This document shows positions 9,524 to 18,523 of a stretch of DNA of 64,000 nucleotides, piece by piece. The position numbers were made by a program, and so were the translations under genes. The DNA lies in contig NZ_SRXY01000004.1 in the NCBI RefSeq assembly GCF_004804335.1, forward strand, positions 310,001 through 374,000, written 5' to 3'. Under the pieces are notes generated by a model. That model was given only the letters and a program-made list of their open reading frames with translations. It was not told the DNA's origin and did not search any database. Position 1 is the stretch's first letter; each line of letters begins with the position of its first letter. Source of the stretch: Pacificoceanicola onchidii. Its GTDB lineage: Bacteria; Pseudomonadota; Alphaproteobacteria; Rhodobacterales; Rhodobacteraceae.

Positions 9524-10420
9524 ATGCGTAAAAAGGTGACGAAAGCGATTTTCCCGGTAGCAGGCATGGGGACACGTTTTCTTCCGGCCACGAAGTCCGT
9601 TCCCAAGGAAATCATGACGCTCGTGGATCGCCCGCTTGTCCAATACGCAATCGACGAGGCGCGCGCCGCTGGGATCAAGGAATTCATTTTTGTCACCTCC
9701 CGCGGCAAAGGCGCCCTTGAAGACTACTTCGATCACGCCCCTCAGCTTGAGCAGGAACTGCGCAAGAAGGGCAAGGATCAGCTTCTGGAAACCCTCAAGA
9801 ACACCAACATGGACTCTGGCGAAATCGCCTATATCCGCCAGCACAAGGCGCTTGGCCTTGGTCATGCGGTCTGGTGCGCGCGCCGTCTTGTCCACAACGA
9901 ACCTTTTGCCGTGATGCTGCCTGACGATGTCATCGCCGCCGAAAAGCCCTGCCTGCAGCAGATGGTTGAAGCCTACGAGGAAACCGGCGGCAGCATGGTC
10001 GCCGCGATGGAAGTCCCGGCCGAGAAAACCTCGTCCTACGGTATTCTGGACGTCAAGGAAGACATGGGCTCCATGGTTTCTGTCGGCGACATGGTGGAAA
10101 AGCCGCCTGTTGGTGAGGCACCGTCGAACCTTGCTGTGATTGGTCGTTACATCCTGTCCCCGAACATTTTCCGCCATCTCAACAGGCTCAAGACAGGCGC
10201 GGGCGGCGAGATCCAGCTAACCGATGCCATCGCAGAAGAGCTCAAGCCGGAAGGCGACGGCGTCTATGGCTACCGTTTCCGCGGACAGCGCTTTGACTGC
10301 GGCTCGAAAGCGGGCTTCCTGCAGGCCACCGTGGCCTTCGGCCTTGCACGCGACGACCTGCGCGGAGATCTGGAAAACTATCTTCAGGAAATCATGGCAG
10401 CCAAGAAGGCCGCGGAATAA
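9524..10420 (+). CDS. galU: UTP-glucose-1-phosphate uridylyltransferase
   Basis: A 298-residue enzyme that makes UDP-glucose from UTP and glucose-1-phosphate. The nucleotide-binding signature FPVAGMGTRFLPATKS and the PKEIM motif are at the N-terminus; EKPP and the late DCGSKAGFLQA segment are also typical. The ATG at 9524 has AGGAG 8 bases upstream, which makes it the best start; an in-frame ATG 60 bases earlier has no such site. galE follows after 5 bases, so UDP-glucose and its epimerisation to UDP-galactose are coupled. The 150-base gap upstream probably carries a promoter. Confidence 0.97.
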   Translation: MRKKVTKAIFPVAGMGTRFLPATKSVPKEIMTLVDRPLVQYAIDEARAAGIKEFIFVTSRGKGALEDYFDHAPQLEQELRKKGKDQLLETLKNTNMDSGEIAYIRQHKALGLGHAVWCARRLVHNEPFAVMLPDDVIAAEKPCLQQMVEAYEETGGSMVAAMEVPAEKTSSYGILDVKEDMGSMVSVGDMVEKPPVGEAPSNLAVIGRYILSPNIFRHLNRLKTGAGGEIQLTDAIAEELKPEGDGVYGYRFRGQRFDCGSKAGFLQATVAFGLARDDLRGDLENYLQEIMAAKKAAE

Positions 10421-10425
10421 ACCAC

Positions 10426-11409
10426 GTGACTCATGTTCTTGTAACGGGCGGCGCGGGCTACATTGGTAGCCACGCATGCAAGGCCTTGAAGCAGGCCGGT
10501 TTCACACCGGTGACCTATGACAACCTTGCCACGGGCTGGGAGGACGCCGTCAAGTTCGGACCGTTTGAACGGGGCGACCTGACAAACCGCGCCCGGCTCG
10601 ACGAGGTGTTCGCCACCTATCAGCCTGTTGCCGTCATGCATTTCGCGGCGCTCAGCCAAGTGGGCGAAGCCATGGCCAAGCCCGGTCTCTACTGGCGCAA
10701 CAACGTCGAAGGCTCGCTGACCCTGATCGAAGCCACCGTCGCCGCCGGTGTCATGGATTTCGTCTTTTCCTCCACCTGCGCCACCTATGGCGAACACGAC
10801 AACGTGGTTTTGGATGAAAACACCGTTCAATTGCCGCTTAATGCCTACGGCGCATCGAAGCGTGCGGTTGAGGACATTCTGCGCGACTTCGAAGCCGCGC
10901 ATGGACTGCGCAGTGTCATTTTCCGCTATTTCAACGTGGCGGGCGGCGATCCGGACGGTGAAGTGGGCGAGCATCACCGCCCCGAAACTCATCTGATCCC
11001 CGTCATGCTCGAGGCCATCGACGGCAAGCGCCCGGCCCTGACCATCCACGGCACGGACTATGACACGCCAGACGGCACCTGCATCCGGGATTATGTCCAT
11101 GTCTGTGATCTGGTCGATGCGCATGTCAGCGGGTTGAAGTGGTTGCAGGATGGCAAAGGCAGCCGGGTTTTCAACCTCGGCACGGGCAAAGGCTTTTCGG
11201 TCCGTGAAGTGGTCGATGCATCGCGCAACGTGACCAATCGTGAAGTGCCCTTTACCGAAGGACCGCGGCGCGCCGGTGATGCGACCAAGCTTGTCTCAGG
11301 GTCCACTCGCGCAGAAACCGAACTCGGCTGGACACCGCACCGCTCCACCATGCAGACTATGATCCGCGATGCATGGCAGTGGCACCTGAATGGGCACTAC
11401 GAGAAATAA
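10426..11409 (+). CDS. galE: UDP-glucose 4-epimerase
   Basis: A 327-residue short-chain dehydrogenase-type epimerase that interconverts UDP-glucose and UDP-galactose. The NAD-binding motif TGGAGYIGSH is at residues 7-16, the catalytic Y-x-x-x-K is Y141-GAS-K145, and the substrate segment FRYFNVAG is present. The start is GTG, 5 bases after galU. The last 20 bases overlap the next glycosyltransferase gene in another frame. It supplies UDP-galactose to the cluster. Confidence 0.96.
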   Translation: MTHVLVTGGAGYIGSHACKALKQAGFTPVTYDNLATGWEDAVKFGPFERGDLTNRARLDEVFATYQPVAVMHFAALSQVGEAMAKPGLYWRNNVEGSLTLIEATVAAGVMDFVFSSTCATYGEHDNVVLDENTVQLPLNAYGASKRAVEDILRDFEAAHGLRSVIFRYFNVAGGDPDGEVGEHHRPETHLIPVMLEAIDGKRPALTIHGTDYDTPDGTCIRDYVHVCDLVDAHVSGLKWLQDGKGSRVFNLGTGKGFSVREVVDASRNVTNREVPFTEGPRRAGDATKLVSGSTRAETELGWTPHRSTMQTMIRDAWQWHLNGHYEK

Positions 11410-12598
11410 CCCACCCGCCGCACGGCTTCTGGATCTGACGCGGCTGACCCGGCGTGCGGGACGGCCCATGACGGGTGTGGATCGGGTCGAAAAAGCCTAT
11501 CTCGATTACCTTCTGATCGAGACCGTCCCTCTTTACGGATTGGTTCGCAGCGCTTTTGGCTACCTGCTTCTGGATCAAACCGGTTGTGCCCAGTTTGCTG
11601 CCGCTCTGGACAGCGGTGACTTTGGCGAGGCGGACAGCCTGTCCAAGCTGAAGCCAGGGCTTGACCCAAACCGCGCTGCGGCCGAGACCTTTCTGCGCCG
11701 CATCTGCGTAACCCGCTGCCTGCCCTTTCGGCTTGGCAAAATGCTGAAACAGGCGCTCCCGGACGGTGCTCATTATCTGAACGTCGGGCATTCCAATCTG
11801 ACAGATCGCGTTGTTGCTGCAATCCGGCGCGTACCGGATGCTCAGATCGCCGTGATGGTGCATGACACCATCCCCTTGGATTTCCCGCAGTACCAACGCC
11901 CGGAGACGGCAGAACAGTTCGGTCATTTCCTGGCGCGGGTTTCGGACTGCGCAGATGTTCTTATCTGCAATTCAGAGCAAACCAAGGCAGACGTGCAAGA
12001 ACACATTCCGCAGGCGCGAGCGGACTACGTCACTGCGCACTTGGGCGTGCCTTTGCCCGAGCTCGACACCGCTCCTGCCGGGCCGTGGCAGGGGCATCCC
12101 TATTTCCTTTGCATCGGCACGATAGAGCCGCGCAAGAACCATGGGTTACTCCTGGATCTTTGGAAAGACGTGCCAGATGCGCACCTGATCCTCTGCGGCC
12201 AACGCGGCTGGCGCAATGCGGATGTGTTCGACCGTCTCGATCAAAAACCTGCGCGTGTGCATGAACTTCCAAATCTCACGGATCCAGAGCTTTTCGCCCT
12301 GCTGGCGGACTCGAACGGCCTGCTCTTCCCCAGCCATGCGGAAGGCTATGGTCTTCCACCGATCGAGGCTACCGCGCTCGGAGTGCCGGTGCTTTGCAAC
12401 ACGCTCCCTGTCTATCGGGAAGTGCTGGGAGATATTCCCGTTTACGCAAGTTGTTCAGATCGCTATCTTTGGCTGCAAGAAATCAAGGCGATGGCGGCAA
12501 AAGATCCAGAGGAACACGGCAGCAACACAAGCGCAAATGCGCAATGGTCACCCCCCGGTTGGGAGGCGCACTTCAAGACCGTGTTAACGATGATCTGA
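11390..12598 (+). CDS. GT4-type (GT-B fold) glycosyltransferase
   Basis: 402 residues. The donor-binding C-terminal half shows FLCIGTIEPRKNHGLLLDLW, LFALLADSNGLLFPSHAEGYGLPPIEATALGVPVL with the E-x7-E catalytic pattern, and other features of family GT4. The N-terminus ARLLDLTRLTRRAGRPMTG is of a kind I associate with rhodobacterial surface-polysaccharide transferases. The gene begins inside the galE end (20-base overlap), supporting co-transcription. Donor and acceptor sugars are unknown. No strong ribosome-binding site precedes the ATG, but the conserved LLDLTRL stretch requires a start at or near it. Confidence 0.85.
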   Translation: MGTTRNNPPAARLLDLTRLTRRAGRPMTGVDRVEKAYLDYLLIETVPLYGLVRSAFGYLLLDQTGCAQFAAALDSGDFGEADSLSKLKPGLDPNRAAAETFLRRICVTRCLPFRLGKMLKQALPDGAHYLNVGHSNLTDRVVAAIRRVPDAQIAVMVHDTIPLDFPQYQRPETAEQFGHFLARVSDCADVLICNSEQTKADVQEHIPQARADYVTAHLGVPLPELDTAPAGPWQGHPYFLCIGTIEPRKNHGLLLDLWKDVPDAHLILCGQRGWRNADVFDRLDQKPARVHELPNLTDPELFALLADSNGLLFPSHAEGYGLPPIEATALGVPVLCNTLPVYREVLGDIPVYASCSDRYLWLQEIKAMAAKDPEEHGSNTSANAQWSPPGWEAHFKTVLTMI

Positions 12599-12648
12599 TA
12601 GCCGAGAGCGAGCAAACGTCACATAGCTGACGATTCAAGGGGCATGAG

Positions 12649-13659
12649 TTGGGCGCTTGGCGGTCATATAGACTGAGATTGCAGCGAAAGCGGTGGCGCA
12701 TTCGCGCCTTCCGAAAGCGTCGCGAACTGAACCCCGTGACCAACCGCACAGATCGTATAAAGCCTTCTGATATTTTTGTTTTTTGCACGCAGAGAAACGA
12801 AGGCATCCGGCTTCCCTACTTTCTGAAATACTACCGCGAAATGGGCGTGAACCATTTCTTTTTCGTCGACAATGACAGTGATGATGGCTCGCTCAACTAC
12901 CTGTCGCAACAAGAGGATGTCTCTGTCTGGTCCACGCGCGGCAGTTACAAAAGATCCCGCTTTGGCGTGGATTGGATGAACTGGCTGTTGATGAAATACG
13001 GGCACGGGCATTGGTGCCTCACCGTTGATCCGGACGAGTTCTTTTTGTTCCCGTTCTGCGACACGCGTTCCATGCGCGCCCTGACCGATTGGCTGGATGC
13101 TTCATCGATCAAGTCTTTCTCGGCGATGCTGCTGGACATGTACCCCAAAGGGCGGATCGATCAGCACCCTTACATGCCCGGGCAAAACCCGCTTGAGATC
13201 GCATCATGGTTTGACGCCGGAAATTACTCGATCACCAAGAACCCGAAATTCGGCAATCTGTGGATTCAGGGCGGACCCCGCGCCCGTGTTTTCTTTGCCG
13301 ACAAACCGGAGCTTGCCCCGGCGTTGAACAAGATCCCCTTGGTCAAATGGGATCGCCGCTATGCCTATGTCTCGTCCACGCACAACCTTTTGCCGCGCGG
13401 GTTGAACCTTGTTTACGACGAATGGGGTGGCGAGAAAGCGAGCGGGATCCTCCTTCACACGAAGTTTCTCGACACGTTCACCGCAAAGGCGGAGGAAGAG
13501 TTGACCCGGAGCCAGCACTACGGCGCGTCGCGCGAGTATCTGGCTTACGCGGACGGGATCAAGGACAACCCGGAACTGTGGTGCAAGTGGTCCGAGAAAT
13601 ACATCAACTGGCGACAGCTTGAGATACTCGGCCTCATGTCAAAAGGGAACTGGGCATGA
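12649..13659 (+). CDS. Glycosyltransferase of the PF13704 (Glyco_tranf_2_4) type
   Basis: 336 residues with the family's IFVFCTQRNEGIRLPYFLKYYREMG opening (about 43-67), FFFVDNDSDDGS and the catalytic LTVDPDEFFLFPF motif (about 120-130). These proteins are GT2-like transferases of surface polysaccharide loci. The start is TTG at 12649 with AAGGGG 5 bases upstream; an overlapping ATG at 12644 is out of frame and closes quickly. The final bases overlap the next gene as ATGA. No membrane segment is visible. The sugar substrate is unknown. Confidence 0.8.
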   Translation: MGAWRSYRLRLQRKRWRIRAFRKRRELNPVTNRTDRIKPSDIFVFCTQRNEGIRLPYFLKYYREMGVNHFFFVDNDSDDGSLNYLSQQEDVSVWSTRGSYKRSRFGVDWMNWLLMKYGHGHWCLTVDPDEFFLFPFCDTRSMRALTDWLDASSIKSFSAMLLDMYPKGRIDQHPYMPGQNPLEIASWFDAGNYSITKNPKFGNLWIQGGPRARVFFADKPELAPALNKIPLVKWDRRYAYVSSTHNLLPRGLNLVYDEWGGEKASGILLHTKFLDTFTAKAEEELTRSQHYGASREYLAYADGIKDNPELWCKWSEKYINWRQLEILGLMSKGNWA

Positions 13660-15356
13660 GCGTCGGGATTGTCATGCTCGTCCACACGGCGCTTGACCGA
13701 GCGTCCCAAGTTGCGCGGCATTGGTCCCGAGGCGGCTGCCCGGTGGTGCTGCATGTCGACAGGATGGTTCCGAAGCAGCAATACGACAGGCTGGTCCGCT
13801 CCCTCGCGGACTTGCCGGATGTGCGTTTCTCAACGCGGCATCGCTGTGAATGGGGCACGTGGGGGCTTGTGGCCGCAAGTCAGGATGCCGCCGAGCTGAT
13901 GCTCAAGTCCTTCGATCATGTGCGGCATGTTTATCTGTCTTCCGGCTCCTGCCTGCCGCTGAGGCCTGTGCATGAACTGTGCCAATACCTCGCAGAACGG
14001 CCCCGCACCGATTTCATCGAAAGCGCGACAACCGCAGACGTGCCCTGGACCGTCGGCGGTCTGGATGAGGAGCGCTTTACCCTCCGGTTCCCGTTTTCCT
14101 GGCGCAAAAACCGGTACCTGTTCGACAAGTTCGTCGATCTGCAGCGGGCCGTCGGGTTTAAACGGCAGATCCCGGAAAGCATAGTGCCACATATGGGCTC
14201 GCAATGGTGGTGTCTGACGCGTCAGACGCTGTCGGCTATCCTTCAAGATCCCGCGCGGCCCACCTATGATGCCTACTTCCGGCGGGTTTGGATACCGGAT
14301 GAAAGCTACTTCCAAACACTGGCGCGGCTCTATTCGACCCAGATCGAAAGCCGCTCCCTGACGCTGTCGAAATTCGACTTTCAGGGAAAACCTCACATCT
14401 TCTACGACGATCATTTGCAGCTTCTGCGGCGCTCTGATTGCTTTGTCGCGCGCAAAATCTGGCCCCATGCGGACCGCCTCTACGCGACTTTTCTCACGGA
14501 CCCCGAAGGGGCTCTGTCCCGGCAAGAACCAAATCCGGGCAAGATCGACCGCATCTTTGCCAAGGCTGTTGAGCGCCGAACCCGTGGTCGCCCCGGCTTG
14601 TTCATGCAAAGCCGCTATCCGCATCTCGGCTGGGAAAACGGTATGACCTCCGGGAAATACTCCGTGTTCCAAGGGTTTGCCGAGCTGTTTCAGGATTTCG
14701 CCCCTTGGCTCAGCCGCGCAACCGGGGCGCAAGTCCACGGCCATCTGTTTGCGCCGGAACGCGCCGAGTTTGCTAACGGGCAGACCGTGATCAACGGCGC
14801 GCTCTCCGACAACGCCAAACTGCGGGACACAAACCCCAAGGCCTTCCTGACGAACATGCTTTGGAACACGCGCGGGGAGCATCAGTGCTTTCAGTATGGC
14901 CCGCGCGACAACCCCAAGATCAACTGGCACATGGCCCGCGATCCAAACGCACAGATCAGCGTCATCTCTGGCGCATGGGCTGTGCCGCTTTTCAAGTCCA
15001 ACGCCAACTTCGCGGAGCTGCGCACCGAAGCTGCCCGGCTTCAGAAGATCGAGAGCAAGATGCTCGACGAGTTGCGCAGTCCGGACGTCAAAGCGCGCGT
15101 GCGGGTCTGGTCCATGGCGGAGTTCATCGAAGCCCCGATGGAACCTTTGCAGGTTTTGATCGACGAAATCGGTCAAAAACCGCAACGTCGTTTGGCCGAA
15201 GCACCGCGATTGGAAGACTTGGCGGGCTTTGGCCAGTTCCTGCAAAACCTGAAGAACCAGGGGATGCACCCCTATCTGATGGGCGATTTCCCGGTGGACC
15301 CGGCCATTCATCATGGGCAAGAAGAGACCCGCAAACCCTACCTCGTGAAGAAATAG
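13656..15356 (+). CDS. GT14-type (Branch/xylosyltransferase-like) glycosyltransferase with C-terminal extension
   Basis: 566 residues. The N-terminal 280 residues match the core-2/I-Branching enzyme family (GT14): GIVMLVHT, VDRM, a CEWGTWGLVAASQDA segment, YLSSGSCLPLRP, GSQWWCLTRQT and WIPDESYFQTL. The remaining 280 residues are an extra domain that I recall as DUF5927/DUF5928-like in rhodobacterial homologues (not checked); its sulfotransferase-like SRYPHLGWENGMTSGKYSVFQ region and frequent charged residues are notable. A second protein of the same build is encoded at 36584-38158. It starts in an ATGA overlap with the preceding transferase gene and is followed by the sulfotransferase gene after 7 bases. 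Confidence 0.8.
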   Translation: MSVGIVMLVHTALDRASQVARHWSRGGCPVVLHVDRMVPKQQYDRLVRSLADLPDVRFSTRHRCEWGTWGLVAASQDAAELMLKSFDHVRHVYLSSGSCLPLRPVHELCQYLAERPRTDFIESATTADVPWTVGGLDEERFTLRFPFSWRKNRYLFDKFVDLQRAVGFKRQIPESIVPHMGSQWWCLTRQTLSAILQDPARPTYDAYFRRVWIPDESYFQTLARLYSTQIESRSLTLSKFDFQGKPHIFYDDHLQLLRRSDCFVARKIWPHADRLYATFLTDPEGALSRQEPNPGKIDRIFAKAVERRTRGRPGLFMQSRYPHLGWENGMTSGKYSVFQGFAELFQDFAPWLSRATGAQVHGHLFAPERAEFANGQTVINGALSDNAKLRDTNPKAFLTNMLWNTRGEHQCFQYGPRDNPKINWHMARDPNAQISVISGAWAVPLFKSNANFAELRTEAARLQKIESKMLDELRSPDVKARVRVWSMAEFIEAPMEPLQVLIDEIGQKPQRRLAEAPRLEDLAGFGQFLQNLKNQGMHPYLMGDFPVDPAIHHGQEETRKPYLVKK

Positions 15357-15363
15357 AGCGCTG

Positions 15364-16794
15364 ATGTCCGACCGTTTCGACTGCTTCGTTGTCTTTGCCG
15401 AAATGCGGACCGGTTCCAATTTTCTCGAGGCGAACCTGAACGCCTTTGACGGGCTGACCTGCCATGGCGAGGCGTTCAATCCCCACTTCATCGGCTACCC
15501 GAAGTCCGACGACATCCTTGGTGTGACACAGGAGGAGCGCGATCACACACCGCTGCATTTGCTGGACGCCATCCGGAATGAAACCCCGGACGGGTTGGGC
15601 GGGTTTCGCTATTTTCACGACCATGACCCGCGCGTTCTGGAAACTCTGCTGACGGACACCCGAATTGCAAAGATCATCCTGACCCGCAATCCCGCCGACA
15701 GCTACATATCCAAGAAGATTGCGCAGGCGACCGGGCAGTGGAAGCTGACCAACGTCAAAAGGCGCAAGGACGGGAAGGCGGTTTTTGATCCAGCCGATTT
15801 TGAAGAGCATCTTGCGGAGCTTCAAAGCTTTCAGATTACTTTGATGAAAGCTTTGCAAACCACGGCCCAGACGGCGTTTTACGTAGATTATGACGATCTA
15901 CAGGACGTCGATGTGATGAACGGTCTGGCCCAATGGCTGGGGGTGACGGACCGGCTGGAGAGCCTGAACACCGCGCTCAAGAGGCAGAACCCGCAGCCCG
16001 CTTCCGAGAAGGTCGAAAACTTCGATCAAATGGCTGAGACGCTTGCGCGTATGGATCGCTTCAACCTCTCCCGTACACCGAATTTCGAACCACGGCGCGG
16101 GCCTGTTGTTCCATCTTATGTGGCCGGGGCCAAGACTCCGCTGATTTACATGCCGGTTCGGTCCGGGCCCGAGGCCGCCGTCACGCAATGGCTATGTGCG
16201 CTCGATGGCGTGGGCGAGGACAAGCTCGAGAGGAAATTCACCCAAGGCAGCTTGCGCAACTGGAAACGCGAGCGCCCCGGCCATCGCAGTTTCACGGTTG
16301 TGCGCCATCCGCTCGCCCGCGCGCACGAGGCGTTTTGCACAAAGATCCTTACCACTCGAAAAGGCAGCTTTGCTGGCATCCGCAAAACCCTGCGGCGCGC
16401 GCACAATATGCCGATCCCGGAAGGCGAGCCTGACAGCGATTATAATGCCGCCGCGCACCGTGTCGCTTTCACTGCTTGGCTCGCCTGGGTCAAAGCCAAC
16501 CTCTCCGGCCAGACCGCTGTCCGGATCGACGGCCATTGGGCCACGCAAGCACAGTGCATTCAGGGCATGGCGGAGTTCACCTTGCCCGACATGATCGTGC
16601 GCGAAGACGAGATGGAAGGCTACCTGCCCGCCCTCGCAATGCAGGTCGGGCACCCTTCGCCTTCCGATCCCGTGCCGGTGCCAAATGCCGCGCCGTACTC
16701 ACTCGCCGAGATTTACGACGACCAGATCGAGGCGCTCGCCCGTGAAGCCTACATGCGTGATTACGTCATGTTCGGCTTCGAGGACTGGGCCTAG
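15364..16794 (+). CDS. Tandem two-domain sulfotransferase
   Basis: 476 residues that appear to hold two PAPS-type sulfotransferase units. The first (about 1-240) resembles the Stf0/NodH family: VVFAEMRTGSNFLEANL is the 5'-phosphosulfate loop and IILTRNPADSYISKKIA the 3'-phosphate motif. The second (about 258-476) restarts with LIYMPVRSGPEAAVTQWL and has HRSFTVVRHPLARAHEAFCTKI, a 3'-phosphate motif of the Sulfotransfer_2 type. In the second unit the loop Lys/Arg-x-G-S/T is less standard, so it may be weakened or non-catalytic. It probably sulfates a sugar of the cluster's polymer. The end overlaps the convergent prfH by 4 bases. Confidence 0.75.
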   Translation: MSDRFDCFVVFAEMRTGSNFLEANLNAFDGLTCHGEAFNPHFIGYPKSDDILGVTQEERDHTPLHLLDAIRNETPDGLGGFRYFHDHDPRVLETLLTDTRIAKIILTRNPADSYISKKIAQATGQWKLTNVKRRKDGKAVFDPADFEEHLAELQSFQITLMKALQTTAQTAFYVDYDDLQDVDVMNGLAQWLGVTDRLESLNTALKRQNPQPASEKVENFDQMAETLARMDRFNLSRTPNFEPRRGPVVPSYVAGAKTPLIYMPVRSGPEAAVTQWLCALDGVGEDKLERKFTQGSLRNWKRERPGHRSFTVVRHPLARAHEAFCTKILTTRKGSFAGIRKTLRRAHNMPIPEGEPDSDYNAAAHRVAFTAWLAWVKANLSGQTAVRIDGHWATQAQCIQGMAEFTLPDMIVREDEMEGYLPALAMQVGHPSPSDPVPVPNAAPYSLAEIYDDQIEALAREAYMRDYVMFGFEDWA

Positions 16795-17402
16795 CGCGTC
16801 ACCTCTCTGAACTTGGGCCCCTCGAAAATGCGCTTCGGGTTGCCGCGTTCCAATTGATGATGCAGCCAATGCGCCGTCCCCTGTGCTGAAGCCTGCCTCT
16901 CTGCCTGATCTGCGGCCAGCAAGGCTTGCAACCGTTCCAACGCGAGGCGACGGTTTTGGTGCTGCGAACGCTGGTCGCGAACCACAACGCTGTATCCACG
17001 CCACTGGGCGCGAATGGCGCTCGAGGTTTTGTTCTGATGCTGTCCACCCGGCCCGCCAGCCCGGATTGCCTGCATCTCAACCTCCCTGATGTCGATGACC
17101 TCCGTCTGCGCCACCTTTGGCAGGCGGTGCACCTGAACAAACCAGTTCTTTCGCTTGTGTCTTGGACGTAAAGAACTGACGCACCGCCATAAAATGACGC
17201 CTTCCCATGCCCGCGCCACACGGTCCGCATCGCTTCCGGTCAGGCAAACAATTGCAGAAACCGGCCCGTGCCGAGCGTCCCTGCAAACCAGATCCAAGGT
17301 CTCGGCTTTCGTGTCAGCCTGAATGCGTCCCAGGACATGCGCAACAGCCTGGCGGCACTCGCCCGGTCCATTGCCGCTACTGATTAGGAGTGTCACGCTC
17401 AT
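16791..17402 (-). CDS. prfH: Peptide chain release factor H homologue
   Basis: A 203-residue class I release-factor homologue that keeps the catalytic GGQ loop (AGGPGGQHQNKTSSA) and the downstream RDQRSQHQNR segment but lacks the codon-recognition domain of RF1/RF2. PrfH is known to act on ribosomes damaged in the decoding centre, together with the RtcB2 ligase. I place the start at 17402 because it forms an ATGA overlap with the rtcB stop and AAGGAGGGG lies just upstream. An in-frame ATG 24 bases earlier would add MHAQGGAV. Its end overlaps the convergent sulfotransferase gene by 4 bases. Confidence 0.92.
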   Translation of the reverse strand: MSVTLLISSGNGPGECRQAVAHVLGRIQADTKAETLDLVCRDARHGPVSAIVCLTGSDADRVARAWEGVILWRCVSSLRPRHKRKNWFVQVHRLPKVAQTEVIDIREVEMQAIRAGGPGGQHQNKTSSAIRAQWRGYSVVVRDQRSQHQNRRLALERLQALLAADQAERQASAQGTAHWLHHQLERGNPKRIFEGPKFREVTR

Positions 17403-18520
17403 GACTGCCCCTCCTTGCGCGTGCATTTGAAGGTGATGCGGGGCTTGAGCGTGGCAATGCGCGCCGCGAGGCCTGCGTCTTCGAGGTCGGCTGCCACCGA
17501 TGTCACGTCCTTGTACGCCGCGCCTGCCTCCTCGATCATCAAATCCCGATTTTCGCAGATCACCCGCCCGCCCTGCGCCGTGCGCTCCATGGCTGCAAGC
17601 CCGCTGCGGTTTAGCTTGATACGGCCGTGCATCGACGCGCGATCATACTTGCGCCCGGCTCCGTGAGAAACGGACCACAGCGCATCGGGTGTCGCGGTTT
17701 CCCTGACCTTCAACAGAAAACTCGGCGCTTCGCGCGAACCAGCCAAAGGCGCAAGCCCATGATCTGGCGCCGCTGCGCCTTTGCGGTGAAGCCAAAGCCC
17801 GTCCACCTCCTCCAGATGATTGTGCGGTGCATCGCAGATCAGCGCCGCGTCAGAACTCAATGCCTCTGCCGCGCGTTCAGCGATCAACAGCCGGTTCACA
17901 TTGGCCCAATGCTGGGCCGCATCGTGAAGCTCGCGGTAATCCAATGCGGCCGCACTGCCCGGATCAAACCCTTCCTTCCAAGGCTCATCAACGGCGTTAT
18001 AGACACGCGCGCCATGACCACGCGAGCCCGTGTGGACCAACAGGCAAAGCGCGCCCTTTGCAATGGGACTGCCCGCCTCGGACGCCGTGACTTCCAGCAC
18101 TTCGCAGAAGTGATTTCCGCCACCGATTGTGCCAAGCCCATCGGGCCGAGCGAGCCCATTGGCCACCAATGCGTCCTGCACCAGATCCTCGGGAAGCGGC
18201 TCCTGCAAAACACGCAACCGGCGCGCGGCCTTGTCCAGTTTCAAGCGACGCGGCGACAGATCCAGCGCAAACAAAGCCATGCCGCAGCCGATGTCAGGGC
18301 CGATCAACTGCGGGTAAAGGCGATCTGCAAGAAACGCCGCACCAACCGGGCCGTGGCGGCCGGGGTGCAGGTCGGGAAACGCAGCGATGTGCTTCATGCC
18401 CGGCCAGTTGGAGACATGGGTGAGTTGGTCTTCGGCGCGACCTTCGATCCACGCCGTTTGAGAATAGAACTTGCTGACGGTCGCCGCATGCGCGACGCCG
18501 CCCTGATGGGAATTGCCCAT
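17399..18520 (-). CDS. rtcB2: RtcB-family RNA ligase coupled to release factor H (RtcB2)
   Basis: About 373 residues; a GTP- and Mn-dependent RNA ligase that joins 2',3'-cyclic phosphate and 5'-OH ends. The metal-binding Cys motif IGPDIGCGMALF, NHFCEV, HTGSRGHG and the guanylylated His in SVSHGAGRKYDR are all visible. Linkage to prfH marks it as the RtcB2 subtype, reported to heal 16S rRNA cut by colicin E3-like toxins. I prefer the ATG at 18520 (MGNSHQGG, with GACAGG upstream); the ATG at 18535 would add five residues and has no ribosome-binding site. A leader ORF and a hairpin lie just upstream. No rtcR or rtcA is adjacent. Confidence 0.9.
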   Translation of the reverse strand: MGNSHQGGVAHAATVSKFYSQTAWIEGRAEDQLTHVSNWPGMKHIAAFPDLHPGRHGPVGAAFLADRLYPQLIGPDIGCGMALFALDLSPRRLKLDKAARRLRVLQEPLPEDLVQDALVANGLARPDGLGTIGGGNHFCEVLEVTASEAGSPIAKGALCLLVHTGSRGHGARVYNAVDEPWKEGFDPGSAAALDYRELHDAAQHWANVNRLLIAERAAEALSSDAALICDAPHNHLEEVDGLWLHRKGAAAPDHGLAPLAGSREAPSFLLKVRETATPDALWSVSHGAGRKYDRASMHGRIKLNRSGLAAMERTAQGGRVICENRDLMIEEAGAAYKDVTSVAADLEDAGLAARIATLKPRITFKCTRKEGQS

Positions 18521-18523
18521 GAA

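Noticed and set aside
13830-15491. 553-residue minus-strand frame opposite the GT14-type gene
   Set aside because: Shadow of GC-rich coding sequence on the other strand; no family features.
17403-17426. Earlier ATG for prfH at 17426
   Set aside because: The ATG at 17402 has a strong ribosome-binding site and forms an ATGA overlap with rtcB2; the extension covers that ribosome-binding site.
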